From positions 28,288,053-28,352,052 of the forward strand of contig NC_080702.1 in the NCBI RefSeq assembly GCF_030445035.2: DNA of 64,000 bases, written 5' to 3'. A program made the position numbers and the translations under genes. Below, piece after piece: positions 33,956 to 46,910 of the stretch. The stretch is from Dasypus novemcinctus (taxonomy: Eukaryota; Chordata; Mammalia; Cingulata; Dasypodidae). The notes under the pieces are model-generated. The model searched no databases and was not told the DNA's origin. It saw nothing but the letters and a program-made list of their open reading frames with translations. Each line of letters begins with the position of its first letter. The first letter of the stretch is position 1.

Positions 33956-35335
33956 TGCTGAATCAAGAAAAAGGCCACGTAAAAGTGGTAAGATGTTTAA
34001 ACAAATAAATAAATTTGGAGGACTCTCACTTCTAGACTTTAAGGCATATTATCTATCTGTAGTGGTTAAAACAGCCAGGTGCTGGCATAAAGACAGACTG
34101 ACCAATGGAAATGAATTGAGAGTTTGGAAATGCACCCTCACATCCATGGTCAAATGATTTTTGACAAGGCTGTCAAAACCACTCAGCTGGGTCAGAATAA
34201 CCTATTCAACAAGTGGTGCTGTGAATACTGGATATCCAAATTTAAAAGAGGACCCTTATATATCACACCTTATGCATAAATTAAAAATGGATCAAGGACC
34301 TAAATATAAAAACTAGAACCATAAATCTCTTAGATGAATATCTAAGAAACTTCTTCAAGATCTTGTGCTTGGTGGTGATTTTATAAATCTTACACTGAGA
34401 GCATGAGCAACAAAAGAAAAAATAGATGAATGGGACTGCCTCAAAATTAGATTCTTCTGTTCCTCAAAAGAATTTGTCAAGAAGGTAAAAAGGCAGCCTA
34501 CTCAGTGGGGAAAAAAATTCTTCAGAAACTATATATCTGATGAGATTATCTCCATGGTATATAAAAAGATCACACAGCTTAATGACAAAATGACAAGCAA
34601 CCCCATTAAAAAGTGGCTAAAAGAACTGAACATTTTTCCAAAGTGAAAATAGAAATGGTTAAAAGACACATGAAAAGATGTTCAACATCACTAGCTATTA
34701 GGGAAATTCAAACCAAAACTACATGAGATAGCATCTTACACCACACAGAATGCCCATTATTAAAAGAACAGAAAACTTAAAGTGCTGGAGAGGATGTGTA
34801 GAAATAGGAACACTCCTGCACTGTTGGTGGGACTGTAAAATGGTGCAACCTCAGTGGAAGATGATCGGGCAGTTCCTCAGGAAATTAAATATAGAACTGC
34901 CATATGATCCAGCCATCCTGCTACTAGGAATATATTTGGAAGAACTGAAGTAAGATGCAAACAGATGTGGTTTATGTAGAATGTTTAATAAGGTTAAGTG
35001 TAAATATGATAATGGTTAGACTTGATGGTAACACATTATAATGAATGTAACAAACATTGTTGATTTATGGATGTGATTGTGGCTGAAACAAGTAGTCTAC
35101 AAAGATTGTTACTTGGAGGACAGCTGGAGGATAATACTGGCAATGTATAACAATAATTTTGCAACCAGATGATGATTGTGGTCAATATGAATTCAGAAAT
35201 TTTCTACTACAGGGTATTTGTGGTGATACATGGGGAAAATAGAACTAATGTAATTTATGCACTATAGTTAGCAACATTGTAAAGTTTTCTAGCAAAAACA
35301 GTTGAATTAAGAATATGAATTCTTAAGGTTAAAAA

Positions 35336-35581
35336 AAAGAACATGGTGTTTAGTTTTGTGAAATGTGAATACGATTAGGCATTCTTTCACTTTTTTTTTC
35401 ATTAATAAGGATACCTTGATATTATCATTTAACTAATCTGTGTATCTTTCTGAACACTAGAAGAACAGCAGAGTTGGCAGTTGGAATTAGATGAGAGAAA
35501 AGTGCCTGAAAAAGAACTTTTTAGGAGTAATGTTTCCATAACTTGTTGAGCTGCCTTTTTTTGTTTTTATTTTTGTGAATT
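35336..35581. other. No gene recognised
   Basis: AT-rich flank of the L1 3' end. Confidence 0.3.
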
Positions 35582-35599
35582 TGAAATAGTTAATTTTTT

Positions 35600-35645
35600 T
35601 TTAATTTGTTTATTCATTTTTTAAAAATATTACATTCAAAAAATA
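35600..35645 (-). mobile_element. 46-bp L1 insertion (extreme 5' truncation)
   Basis: Only the last few dozen bases of a type-B L1 (ATATTACATTCAAAAAATAT) plus a T-rich tail complement. An 18-bp TSD, TGAAATAGTTAATTTTTT, lies at 35,582-35,599 and 35,646-35,663. Confidence 0.85.
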
Positions 35646-35663
35646 TGAAATAGTTAATTTTTT

Positions 35664-36238
35664 AAAAAGCCAACATAGTGTCATGAGAACATGAGGAGCA
35701 CTGCAAATCTGCTCCCTGGTGGAACTGGTGAAAATTATTTTTAAAGCTACTTAAAGCCGTTGGCAATGGTCCTAAGGGTATAGAGTAAATGAAGAAACAT
35801 TTATTTAAGGAAATCTGCTAAGAAAGCAAGAGTCTGATATTTCAACCAAGACCCATTCTAAAACCATTTTCCCACACTCCTAAAGTAGATAGAAAACCCT
35901 GCTGGACCACCTAAACACAAAACGGACCTTTTTGGATTGACTCCATTGGGTCCCTGGGGAAGGGAAACCCTAAAGGGGAAGAAACTGGGAACAGAAAAGC
36001 CCCCAGAAAACAAAAAATGGGGGAACAGAAATGCTGAAAGACAGGAGGGGTTCCAGAACTGAAAAGTATAATGAAAAGGAAACCCTGGGTGAGGGAAAGA
36101 AATTAAACAAATCGTAGGAGCTGGAGAGAAAATTCTCCACAAAAATAAACAGAAAAGATCAAGATTCTTAGAGAAGAGAGAGGGGAAAGGAAGCTTTCTT
36201 CTGGAGGTTAAACAATTGTACACAAAAAGGGCAATATT
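35664..36238. other. Unassigned purine-rich segment
   Basis: A purine-rich block at 35,858-36,200 has no recognised family. The 121-codon minus-strand open frame in it is low complexity (Phe/Pro/Ser) and not credible as a gene. It may be 5'UTR of an old LINE or an LTR. Confidence 0.3.
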
Positions 36239-36357
36239 ATGGAGTAGCTATAGCTAAAGTGGTTGAGTGCCTGCGTCCCATGTATGAGATCCTAGGTTTG
36301 ATCCCCGCTATCTCCTAAAAACAAATGAAAAGACTATCATTGGGGAGTGAATGTGGC
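36239..36357 (+). repeat. DAS-I type SINE
   Basis: GGAGTAGCTATAGCTAAAGT with a worn B box (GGTTTGATCCCC) and the start of a second unit (GGGGAGTGAATGTGGC) at the right. Confidence 0.7.
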
Positions 36358-37786
36358 AACACTGGATTAAAAAAGTACAATCCCACTACATGTTGTTTAC
36401 AAGGGACTAACCTTAGACTCAAAGAAACAAATAGGTTGAAAGTGAAAGGATGGGAAAAAATATTCCATCAAGTGATAACCAAAAAATAACTGGGGTAGCT
36501 ATAGGAATATTGGACAAAATAGACTTTTTAAGCCAAAAGCTATTACAAGGGACAAAGGACACTATAAATTAATAAAAGGGTCAATCCACCAAGAAGAAAT
36601 AACAATCTTAAATATTAATGCACCTAACCACGGTTCCTCAAAATACATGAGGTGAACATTGGCAAAACTAAAGGGAAAAATAGAGACCTCTACAAAAATA
36701 GTTGGAGACTTGAATACACCACTCTCATCTACAGAGCAATTAGTTAATACACCAATAAGGAAACAGAGAACTTGAATAATAACCCTTACAAACATATATA
36801 GAACATTACATCCCCATACAGCAGGATATACATTCTTCTCAAGTGCCCATGGATCATTTTACAGGATAGACAACATTTTGGATCATCAAACAAGTCTCAA
36901 TAAATTGAAGAAAGACTGAAATTATACAAAGCATCTCTCACCACAGTGGTAAGAACCTGGAAATCAATAACACGCAGAGAACTAGAAAACCAACAAATAT
37001 ATGGAAGTCAACACACTCTTAATCAATGGATCAAAGAATGAATTACAGGGGTGATTCAGTAAATATATTGAGACAAATAAAAATGAGAAGACAACATATC
37101 AAAACTTACAGGATGCAATGAAACGACAAATGAGAGAAATTTATAGCCCTCGATGTGTACATTAAAAAAGAGCCCAAATCAATGACCTAACTACACAGCT
37201 GGAAGAACTGGAAAAAGAACAGCAAATATTCCCAAAGAAGGCAGAAGGAATGAAGTAACAAAGATCAGAAAAGAAATAAATGAAGTTGAGAACAGAAAAA
37301 CAAAACAATTAATAAAACTATAAGTTGATTCTTTAAGAAGATTAACAAAATTGACAAACCCTTAGCTAGACTGACAAAAAAAGAGAAGATGCAAATAAAA
37401 TCAGAAATGAACATGGGGACATTACTACTGACCCCAAAGAAATCATAAAAGGATACTAGGAACAAATGTACACCAATAAACTAGACAATGTAGATGAAAT
37501 GGAAAAATTCCTAGGAACATATGAAAAACCTAAATTGACCCTAGAAGAAATAGCAGACTGCACCAAACCAATCTCAAGTAAGGAGATTAAAACAGTCATC
37601 AAACAAATCGCCAAAATGAAAACCCCAGGACTAGATGGCTTCATAGGTGAATTCTACCAAGCATTAAATAAAAGATTTATTACCAATCCTACTCAAATCC
37701 TTCAAAAGAAAATAAGCAGGAAGAAATGCTACCAAACTCATTGATTTCATAGAAAACCAATATTACCCTAATACCAAAGCCAGATA

Positions 37787-38179
37787 GGGAAACGGACTTT
37801 GGCCCAGTGGTTAGGGCATCCGTCTACCATATGGGAGGTCCGCGGTTCAAACCCCGGGCCTCCTTGACCCGTGTGGAGCTGGCCATGCGCAGTGCTGATG
37901 CGCGCAAGGAGTGCCGTGCCACGCAAGGGTGTCCCCTGCGTGGGGGAGGCCCCACGCGCAAGGAGTGCGCCAGTGAGGAAAGCCGCCCAGCGTGAAAAGA
38001 AAGTGCAGCCTGCCCAGGAATGGCGCCGCCCACACTTCCTGTGCCGCTGACGACAACAGAAGCGGACAAAGAAACAAAAGCAGACAAAGAAACAAGATGC
38101 AACAAATAGACACCAAGAACAGACAACCAGGGGGGGGGGGGGATTAAATAAATAAATAAATCTTTAAAAAAAAAAAAAA
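37787..38179 (+). repeat. DAS SINE, young, clean TSD
   Basis: GGGAAACGGACTTTGGCCCA head with A and B boxes and a long A-tail. 11-bp TSD AAAGCCAGATA at 37,776-37,786 and 38,180-38,190. A GGACAAAGAAACAA block near the tail is duplicated. Confidence 0.95.
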
Positions 38180-38367
38180 AAAGCCAGATAAAGATATTAC
38201 AGAAAAAGAAAGTTACAGAACCATTTCCCTAATGAATGTAGATGTTAAAATCCTCAAAGAAATACTAATCAAATCCAACAACAAATTAAAAGAATTGTTC
38301 ATCATGATCAAATGGGTTTTACACCAGGCATGCAAGGGTGGTTCAACACAAGGAAATCAATCAGTGT

Positions 38368-38574
38368 AGGGAGTGGATATAGCTCAAGTGGTTGAACACC
38401 TGCTTCCCATATACAAGGTCCCAGATTTGATCCCCATTACCTCCAAAAAAAAAAAAAGGAAAAAAACCAACTCTCATGGGGAAGCAGGTGTAGCTCAGTG
38501 GTTGAGTGCCTGCCTCCTATGTTCTAGGTCCTAGGTCCATTTCCTGGTAACTCCTAAAAAAAAAAAAAAAAAAA
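38368..38574 (+). repeat. DAS-I dimer
   Basis: Two tRNA-like units separated by an A-rich linker, ending in about 21 As. TSD AATCAGTGT at 38,359-38,367 and 38,575-38,583. Confidence 0.88.
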
Positions 38575-39476
38575 AATCAGTGTTATACACCACATTAATA
38601 AGCCAAAGGAGAAAAATCATAATCAGTTCAATTAATGCAAAAAAGACATTTGACAAAATACAGCATCATTTCTTGACAAAAACACTCCAAAAGATAGGAA
38701 CTGAAGGAAATTTTCTTAACATGATATAGAGCATATATGAAGAACCCACAGTTAACACTGTACTCATGCTGAAAGACTCATATCATTTCCATTGAAATCA
38801 GGAGCAAGATAAGAATGCCCACTGTCACTGCTGTCATTTGATATAATGCTAGAGGTTCTAGCTAGAGAAATCTGGCAAGAAAAAGAAAAAAAGAAGGCAT
38901 CCATATTGGAAAGGAAAAAGTAAAGCTTTCACTATTCTCATATGATGTGATCCTATATCTTAAAAATCCTGAAAAATCTACAACAAAGCTACTAGAACTA
39001 ATAAACAAGTTGGCGAAGTGACAGACTACAAGATTAATAAGCAAAAATTGGTAGTGTCCCTATACACTACTAACAAGCAATTTGAGGAGGAAGTCAAGAA
39101 AAAAATTCCATTTACAATAGTGACTAAAAGAATCAAATATTTAGGAATAGTTTTAAAAGGATGTAAAGCACTTGTATTCAGAAAATTACAATGCATTGCT
39201 AATAGACATCAAAGAAGACCTAAATAAATGGAAGAACATTCCATGTTCATGGATTGGAAGACTAAATATCATCAAGGTATCAATTCTACCTAAATTGATA
39301 TACAGATTCAAAGCAACCCCAGTAAAAAAAAAGAAAGATGGTCCCTATCTCATACCTTACACAAAAATTAACTCAAAATGGATCAAAGACCTAAATATAA
39401 AAGTTGTTGATGTGGGAGGAGTAGGGGGGTGAGAAGTGGGGTATGTGGGACCTCTTATATTTTTTTAATGTAACAT

Positions 39477-42109
39477 TTTTTTAAATTATTTATTTTTAAA
39501 AATTACATTAAAAAAATATGAGGTCCCATTCAACCCCACCGCCCCCACCCCGTCTCCCCCCACAGCAACACTCTCTCCCATCATCGTGACACATCCATTG
39601 CACCTGGTAAGTACATCTCTGAGCATCACTGCACCCCATAGTCAATGGTCCACATCATAGCCCACACTCTTCCATGTTCCATCCAGTGGGCCCTGGGGGG
39701 ATCTACAATGTCCCATAATTGTCCGTGAAGCACCACCCAGGACATCTCCATGTCCCGAAAACGCCTCCACATCTCATCTCTTCCTCCCATTCCCCAAACC
39801 CAGCAGCCACCATGGCTACCCTTCCCACACCCATTCCACATTTTCTCTGTGGACATTGGATTGGTTGTGTCCATTGCACATCTATGTCAAGTGGGGGCTT
39901 AGATTCCACATGGATACTGGATGCACTCCTCCTGCTTTCAGTTGTAGACACTCTAGGCTCCATGGTATGGTGGTTGACCTTCTTCAACTCCATGTTAGCT
40001 GAGTGGGGTAAGTCCAATAAATCAAAGTGTAGGAGCTGAAGACTGTTGAGGCTCTGGGCCTGGGTGTCATATTATCAGTCCAGAGATTCAAATCCCCTAA
40101 ATATATCTAAAACCCCAGCACCAACTACAATTCCAATAAAGTAGCATGCAAGTCTTGTGAAAGGAGATCCCCTCTGAGTCCAATCCCATCATGCAGAAAC
40201 ACCAGCTCCAAAGAAGAGCCATCTGCCATGGCAGTGAACCCCATCTGCCATGACCATAGAACCCGTGGGTCTCTTTATTCCTCAAAAGAACCAATACCTG
40301 GGGTTGTATCTACTTTATCTGTCTCTTAGACTCTGCTCAGTTGTGCATAAGGGCATTCCTTCTGACAACCTCCAGACTCTTTTTTTAGAGACTCATAGCC
40401 TTATATTCTCATTTCTCCTTTCCATTTCCACCTTACATTAGGTCAAACAGCATTTTGAAGTCATGTTATTATATATAGACAGGGATATTCTGCTGATCCT
40501 TGTTGAACCTTTAATTCAAGGTCATTTTCTAGTTGCATCTTCAGCTGGTATGTGGTAGTGATCCCTCGGTGCCAGGGAGGCTCATCCCCGGGTGTCATGT
40601 CCCACGCTGGGGGGAATGCACTGCATCTACATGCTGAGTTTGGCTGTGAGAGTGGCCACATTTGAGTAACATGAAGGCTGTCAGGAGGAAACTCCCAGGC
40701 ACAGTCTAATCTAGGCCTTGTTCTTATTGCAGGTGTACAGGCTCAAAAGCATAGCCATTAGTATCAGGAGCCCACTGTTGGGCCCTCCTTCCTTCCTGGT
40801 TCTTGCCGTTGCACCTGGGGGATTGCCACTGCTCCCCCAGGGTCCACAACAGTGACCCCACGGCCGGGGTCCCAGTACCCCCCCAGCTGTTGTTTTTAAT
40901 TGTTTCCACTATGAGTATATCTAGACATTACTATATACCCTGGGCATATGCCCTGTATAACTCCCTGTCAACCCTATATATCCTGTCAATAACATCCTAT
41001 ATCAGTATTCCTCCACTGCCATTGTTGAACCACTCTGTGATCCAAAACTTCCTATAAAGTGAATCCCAACAAATTGTCAGCTTCACAAGAGTCTTAGATC
41101 ACAGAAATTCATATATACAATATACAGTACTTCCCCAGATCCACCATAAAACCTTTTCCCTTCCGCAGCGATAATCTTTTAACTTATTCATATCATATTT
41201 CCTGAAACTGATGTAGAGATTTCGAGACAATAGCTTTCAAACAAGGTGACAGCTGTACTTACTATGTGGTCCATACTTTAGGTTGTACAGTTTTCTAAAT
41301 TTTTTAGTTATCCTATGTTTTGCCTTATGGTTTACATTATTAGTCTGTCATCCCCTATATGTTTTTGGTGTAATATTACATGTTTTATATTCATCTTTGT
41401 GTACTCTCACAAAACTCCTCTCGTGCCCCCATATTTACCTTGGTTCCATCCATTCCACATCCATTTTCCCCTCCCCTTGGGGCCCACAACGCCAGCCAAT
41501 CTCCATTTCCTGAGAAGCCATGTCCAGAGATACTTGCAGCAGTATTCAGGGCCTGACTTTCTCAACTGCCCTAATGCCCTGGGAGCCATCCTTTCTCACT
41601 AGAGATACATTTCTCTCTATTTGATGGCATTAGCCCTCCCCAGGATGTGGGTCCACCCCCACTCTCACTTCTTGGGTCTCTTCCCAATGGTACAACCCAC
41701 CTTGGCAAAATGAGCCTTCAGCTATTCGCCCAGAGTCCATCCCGCATCAGACCATACCCCCTGAGCATCCTAAACAGGTAACCCTCCTACTTATACTTTG
41801 ATACGATTTTCTCAACATTTTGTTCTCAACGAACACCTGACACTCTCCCATGTTCGTATGTTGCCCCTCCCTCCCCCCAATTTTTGGACAATATTACCCC
41901 TCTGCCCATCCCCAGCCCCCCTCAAACCCACAAAGCCCCACCCAAAGGTAACCCCTTGCCCCCATTTTGTCCCTTCTTTGTGCTCATACTTACCGCCAGC
42001 TCATCACAGATTCCACCCCTCCAGACGTTAACTCAGATCCTTCCTCCACCCCCCAATTTCCTGTAAGCCTCTTTTCCGGTGTCTAGCTCTCTGAGGCAGT
42101 TTGCTTATT
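39477..42109 (-). other. L1 3'UTR, 2.6 kb (type B)
   Basis: Extends from the ORF2 stop to the tail. It is unrelated to the type-A 3'UTR of the plus-strand L1s here. Truncated relatives lie at 16,369-17,306, 19,487-20,690 and 27,066-27,730. A C-rich tract at 39,534-39,561 (G-rich on the sense strand, four or more G-runs of 4-6) sits about 60 bp from the tail. Confidence 0.85.
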
Positions 42110-45100
42110 TCATATCATTGAGGTCATGTAGTATTTGTCCTTCAATGCCTGGGTTGCTTCACTCAACATAAGATTCTCAAGGTTCATCCATGTTATCACG
42201 TGTGATTGTAGTGTATTTGTTCTAACAGCCGAGTAGTATTCCATTGTGTGTATGTACCACATTTTATTGATCCACTTTTCCGTTGATGGACATTTGGATT
42301 GATTCCAACTTTTGGCGATAGTAAACAATGCTGCTATGAACATTGGTGTACATATATCGGTTTGTGTCCTTGTTTTCAGTTCTGATGGGTATATACCCAG
42401 CAGTGGTATTGCTGGGCTATATGGCAAATCTATGGTTAGCTTTTTGAGAAACTGCCAAACTGTCCTCCAGAATGGTTGGATCCTTCTGCATTCCCACCAG
42501 CAGTGGATGAGTGTTCCCCTTTCTTCACATCCTCTCCAGCACTTGTATTCTTCTGTTTTTTTCATAGCTGCCAATCTTATGGGAGTAAGGTGGTATCTCA
42601 TTGTAGTTTTGATTTGCATTTCCCTGATAGCTAGAGATTTGGAGCATTTTTTTCATGTGCTTTTTAGCCATTTGTATTTCTTCTTTGGAGAAGTGTCTGT
42701 TTAACTCTTTTTCCCATTTTTTAAATGGGTTGTTTATCTTTTTGTTTTCAAGATTTATGAGTTCTTTATATATGCAAGTTATAAGTCTCTTATCAGATAT
42801 ATGGTTGCCAAATATTTTCTCCCATTGTGTAGGTTCCCTTTTTACTTTCTTGACAAACTCCTTTGAGGTGCAGAAGGCTTTAATTTTGAGGAAGTCCCAT
42901 TTATCTATTTGTTCTTTTGCTGCTCTTGCTTTTGGTGTGATATTCATGAAGCCATTTCCTATTACAAGGTCCTGTAGATGTTTCCCTACACTGCTTTCCA
43001 AGATCTTTATGGTCTTGGCTCTTATATTTAGGTCTTTGATCCATCTTGAGTTGATCTTTGTATAAGGTGTGAGATGGTAATCCTCTTTCATTCTTCTACA
43101 TATGGCTATCCAGTTCTCCAGGCACCATTTGTTGAATAGGCCATTCTCTCCCAGTTGAGAGGGTTTGGTGGCTTTATCGAATATTATATGGCTATATACA
43201 TGAGGTTCTATATCTGAAGTTTCAATTCGATTCCATTGGTCTGTGTGTCTCTCCTTATGACAATACCATGCTGTTTTCACTACTGTAGCTTTGTAGTATG
43301 TTTTGAAGTCAGGAAGTGTGATTCCTCCTATTTCGTTTTTCTTTTTCAATATGTCTTTGGCTATTCGGGGCCTCTTTCCTTTCCAAATAAATTTCATAGT
43401 TAGTTTTTCTAGTTCCTTAAAGAAGGCTGTGTTGATTTTTATTGGGATTGCATTGAATGTGTAGATCAGTTTTGGTGGGATAGACATCTTAATGATATTC
43501 AGTCTTCCTATCCATGAACAAGGAATATTCTTCCATTTATTTAGGTCTTCTTTAATTTCTTTGAACAGTCTTGTATAGTTCTCGGTGTATAAGTTTTTTA
43601 CCTCTTTAGTTAAATTTATTCCTAAGTATTTGATTTTTTAATTTACTATTGTGAATGGTATTTGTTTCTTGATTTCCTCCTGATCTTGCTCATTATTGGT
43701 GTACAGAAATGCTACTGATTTTTGCGCATTGATCTTATAACCTGCGACTTTGCTGAACTCATTTATGAGTTCTAGAAGCTTCGTTGTAGATCTCTCAGGG
43801 TTTTCTATGTATAGGATCATGTCATCTGCAAATAATGAAATTTTGACTTTCTTCCCTTCCAATTTGAATGCCTTTTATATCTGGTTCTTGCCTCAGTGCT
43901 CGTGCAAGTACTTCCAAGACAATGTTAAATAGGAGCGGAGACAATGGGCATCCTTGTCTTGTTCCTGAGTTTAGAGGAAAGGATTTCAGAATTTCACCAT
44001 TGTAAACAATGTTGGCTGTAGGTTTTTCATATATACTCTTTATCATGTTCAAAAAATTTCCTTGTATTCCGATCTTTTGGAGTGTTTTTATCAAGAAGGG
44101 GTGCTGTATTTTGTCAAATGCCTTTTCTGCATCTATAGATATAATCATGTGATTTTTTTTCCCTTCAATCTGTTTATATGGTGTGTCACATTAATTGATT
44201 TTCTTATGTTGAACCATCCTTGCATACCTGGAATAAATCCCACTTGGTCATGGTGTATAATTCTTTTAATGTGTTGTTGAATACGATTAGCAAGTATTTT
44301 TGCATCTAGGTTCATTAGAGAAATTGGTCTGTAATTTTCCTTTCTTGTGATGTCTTTGGCTTTGGTACTAGGATAATGTTGGCATCATAGAAGGAGTTCG
44401 GCAATGTTCCTTCTGTTTTGATTTTTTGGAATAGTTTCAACAGGATTGGTGTTAGTTCTTTCCGGAATGTTTTGTAGAATTCACCTGTGAAGCCGTCTGG
44501 CCCTGGGCTCTTCTTAGTTGGGAGATTTTTAATGACTGATTCTATCTCTTTGCTTGTGATTGGTTTGTTAAGATCCTCAATTTCTTCTTTCATCAATATG
44601 GGCTGCCAATGTGTTTCTAGGAATTTGTCCATTTCCTCTAAATTGTCATTTTTGTTGGAATATAGTTTTTCAAAGTATCCTCTTATGATAGTCTTTCTGT
44701 GGGGTCAGTGGTGATATAACCTTTCTCATTTCTTATTTTGTGTATTTGCATCTTTTCCCTTTTATACTTTGTTAGTCTCGCTAAAGGTTTGTCAATTTTG
44801 TTGATCTTCTCAAAAAACCAGCTCTTGTTCTTGTTTATTTTTTCAAGTGCTTTCTTATTTTCTATTTCATTTAGTTCTGCTCTTATCTTTGTTATTTCCT
44901 TCCTTCTTCTTCCTGTTGGGTTACTTTGTTGTTGTTTTTCTAATTCCGTCAAAAGTGCAGTTCTTCAATTTTTGCTCTTTCTTCTTTTTTGATATGTGAA
45001 TTTATGGCTATAAATTTCCCTCTCAGTACTGCTTTTGCTGCATCCCATAAATTTTGGTATGTTATGTTATCATTATCGTTTGTTTCAAGGTAGTCATTGA

Positions 45101-45908
45101 TTTCTTTTGAGATTTCCTCTTTGACCCAGTGTTTTTCTAAAAGTGTGCTGTTTAATTTCCAAATCGTGGTGTGAAGTCTGGGCCTCCATCCCTTGCGAAT
45201 TTCCAGCTTCACTCCACTGTGGTCAGAGATATTGTTTTGTATGATTTCGATCTTTCTGAATTCATTAAGCCTTTCTTTGTGGCCTAGCATATGGTCTATC
45301 TTGGAGAATGTTCCATGTGCGCTTGAGAAAAATGTATATCCTGCTGTGTTTGGGTGTAATGATCTATATATGTCTATTAGATCCAGCTCTTCTAATATAC
45401 TGTTCAACTGTTTTGTTTCTTTAGTGATTCTCTTTTGAGATGTTCTGTCCAGAGTTGATAGTGGTGTATTAAAATCCCCCACTATAATTGTAGATGCATC
45501 TATTTTTTCACTTAGTTTTTCCAGCGTTTGTCTCGCGTATTTAGAGGCACCCTTGTTAGGAGCATAAATATTTATGATCGTTTGATCTTCTTGACAGATT
45601 GTCCCTTTCACTAAAATGTAGTATCCTTCTTTTTCTCTCACAATTGTTTTGCATTTAAAGTCTATTTTGTCTGATATTAATATAGCTACTCCTGCCTTTT
45701 TTTGGTTGTTGTTTGCTTGTATGATTGTTTTCCAGCCATTCACTTTCAACCTCCATGAGTCTCTGGGTCTAAGATGTGTCTCTTGTAGACAGCATATAGA
45801 TGGGTCATATTTCCTTATCCAATGTCCCAGTCTGAATCTTTTGATAGGTGAGTTTAATCCGTTGACATTCAGTGTTATTACGTTCAGAGAATTATTTGTG
45901 GTAGCCAT
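42110..45908 (-). pseudogene. L1 ORF2 (endonuclease, reverse transcriptase), disrupted
   Basis: Starts at MATTNNSLNVITLNVNGLNS (ATG at 45,906-45,908), about 1,266 codons long against about 1,275 in human. The endonuclease domain (45,908-about 45,200) keeps the catalytic words LNVNGLN, LQETHL, VGDFN and NISDHSGV. RT blocks follow: [44 protein letters not shown] and the active site FADDMILY (about 43,820). The thumb/C-terminal part includes [20 protein letters not shown] and the Cys-rich [20 protein letters not shown] (about 42,550), then [17 protein letters not shown]. The frame changes about six times, for example near 44,950, 44,690, 44,315, 43,840, 43,640 and 42,550. The product copies L1 RNA into DNA at a nicked target; this copy could not do so. 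Confidence 0.9.
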
Positions 45909-45988
45909 ATTTTGGTTAGATTTGTGTTTGTTATATTTTGTTTGTAATATTTTATTTTCCCCTTCTATTTTTGTCTTTTTTGTTGCTC

Positions 45989-46910
45989 TTACACTCTCCT
46001 CCATCTCTGACTGTCCTGTTTTTTCCTTTCTTCCTGCAGAACTCCCTTAAGAATTTCTTGAAGGGGAGGTTTCTTGTTGATATACTCTTTCAGTTTCTGT
46101 TTATCTGTGAATATTTTGAACTCTTCATCATTTTTGAATGCTAGTTTAGCTGGATAGAGTATTCTTGGTTGGAAATTTTTTTCCTTTAGTACCTTGATTA
46201 TATCATACCACTGCCTTCTTGCCTCCATCGTTTCAGATGAGAAATCAGCACTTAATCTTATGGAGCTTCCCTTGTATGTGATGGTTTTCTTTTCTTTTCT
46301 CTTGATGCTTTTAGAATTTTCTCTTTGTCTTGAGCATTGGATAATTTGACAAGTATATGTCTTGGGGTGGGCCTGTTGGGGTTTATGACCAGTGGAGTGC
46401 GCTGTGCTTCTTGGATATGTACATCTGTCTCTTTCAGTAGATTTGCGAAGTTTTCAGTCATTATTTCCTGCAACACTCCTTCTGACCCCTTTCCCTTCTC
46501 TTCCCCTTCTGGAATGCCTATAATACGTATGTTTGAGCGTTTTGCGTTATCATTCAGGTCCCTAAGTCCTATCTGGATTTTTTCTACCTTTTTATTGACC
46601 ACTTCTACTATCTGTTTGATTTCCAATGTACTGTCTTCCACATCACTAATTCTCTGCTTGCCTCTTCTAGTCTGCTGATATTTGCTGCAAGTGTATTTTT
46701 GATTTCTTGAATTGTGGTGTTCATTTCCATCATATCTGTTATTTTTTTGCGCATGTCTGCAATTTCCCCTCCAAGTGTTGTCTTCATGTTGTTAACCTCT
46801 TTCATTACTTCATCAAATTTGTCGGTGATAAATGTTCTGAGATCTTTCATTGCTTGTGCGAAGATCTGCTCCCCTTCCTGATTTTTAGTTTGTTGATTGG
46901 ATTCAGCCAT
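45989..46910 (-). pseudogene. L1 ORF1 (RNA-binding chaperone), disrupted
   Basis: About 307 codons from MAESNQQTKNQEGEQIFAQA. Order: short head, coiled-coil (DEVMKEVNNMKTTLGGEIAD and following heptads), RRM (KRSNIRIIGIPEGEEKGKGS) and C-terminal domain (MEARRQWYDIIKVLKEKNFQ, PRILYPAKLAFKN). Two frame breaks are visible, near 46,640 and 46,270. The short ORF1-ORF2 gap (45,909-45,988) is normal for L1. Confidence 0.88.

Larger units (their letters stand above)
27735..35335 (+). mobile_element. Plus-strand L1 with nested insertions (about 4.5-5 kb of L1)
   Basis: ORF1 coiled-coil (NQFKEMKENMTKEIRDVKVT, 27,784-28,040) resumes after a nested L1 with the RRM/C-terminal part (KCTNICIIGVPGEENGKEAE, QPRILYPAKLSFRNEDEF; 28,997-29,640). 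ORF2 follows: the endonuclease from about 29,780, [20 protein letters not shown] near 31,410, RT motifs near 32,800-33,120 (ACTGATGATATG encodes TDDM of the active site) and the C-terminus at 34,750-34,952 (KCWRGCVEIGTLLHCWWDCK). A roughly 380-bp 3'UTR unrelated to the type-B 3'UTR follows to 35,335. Many stops and frameshifts; not active. Insertions: L1 28,041-28,996, LTRs 28,183, 30,529 and 31,964, DAS 33,587. Confidence 0.88.

Noticed and set aside
33549-33978. Several long open frames on both strands (also at 12.1, 24.8, 37.8, 55.6 and 56.5 kb)
   Set aside because: These are translations of the GC-rich body of DAS SINEs, which lacks stops by composition; near-identical peptides recur at each copy.
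35858-36223. 121-codon minus-strand open frame
   Set aside because: Low-complexity Phe/Pro/Ser composition, no start context or family similarity, in a purine-rich unassigned block.
43638-44148. Host reverse-transcriptase gene
   Set aside because: The FADD motif and surrounding frames are part of L1 ORF2.
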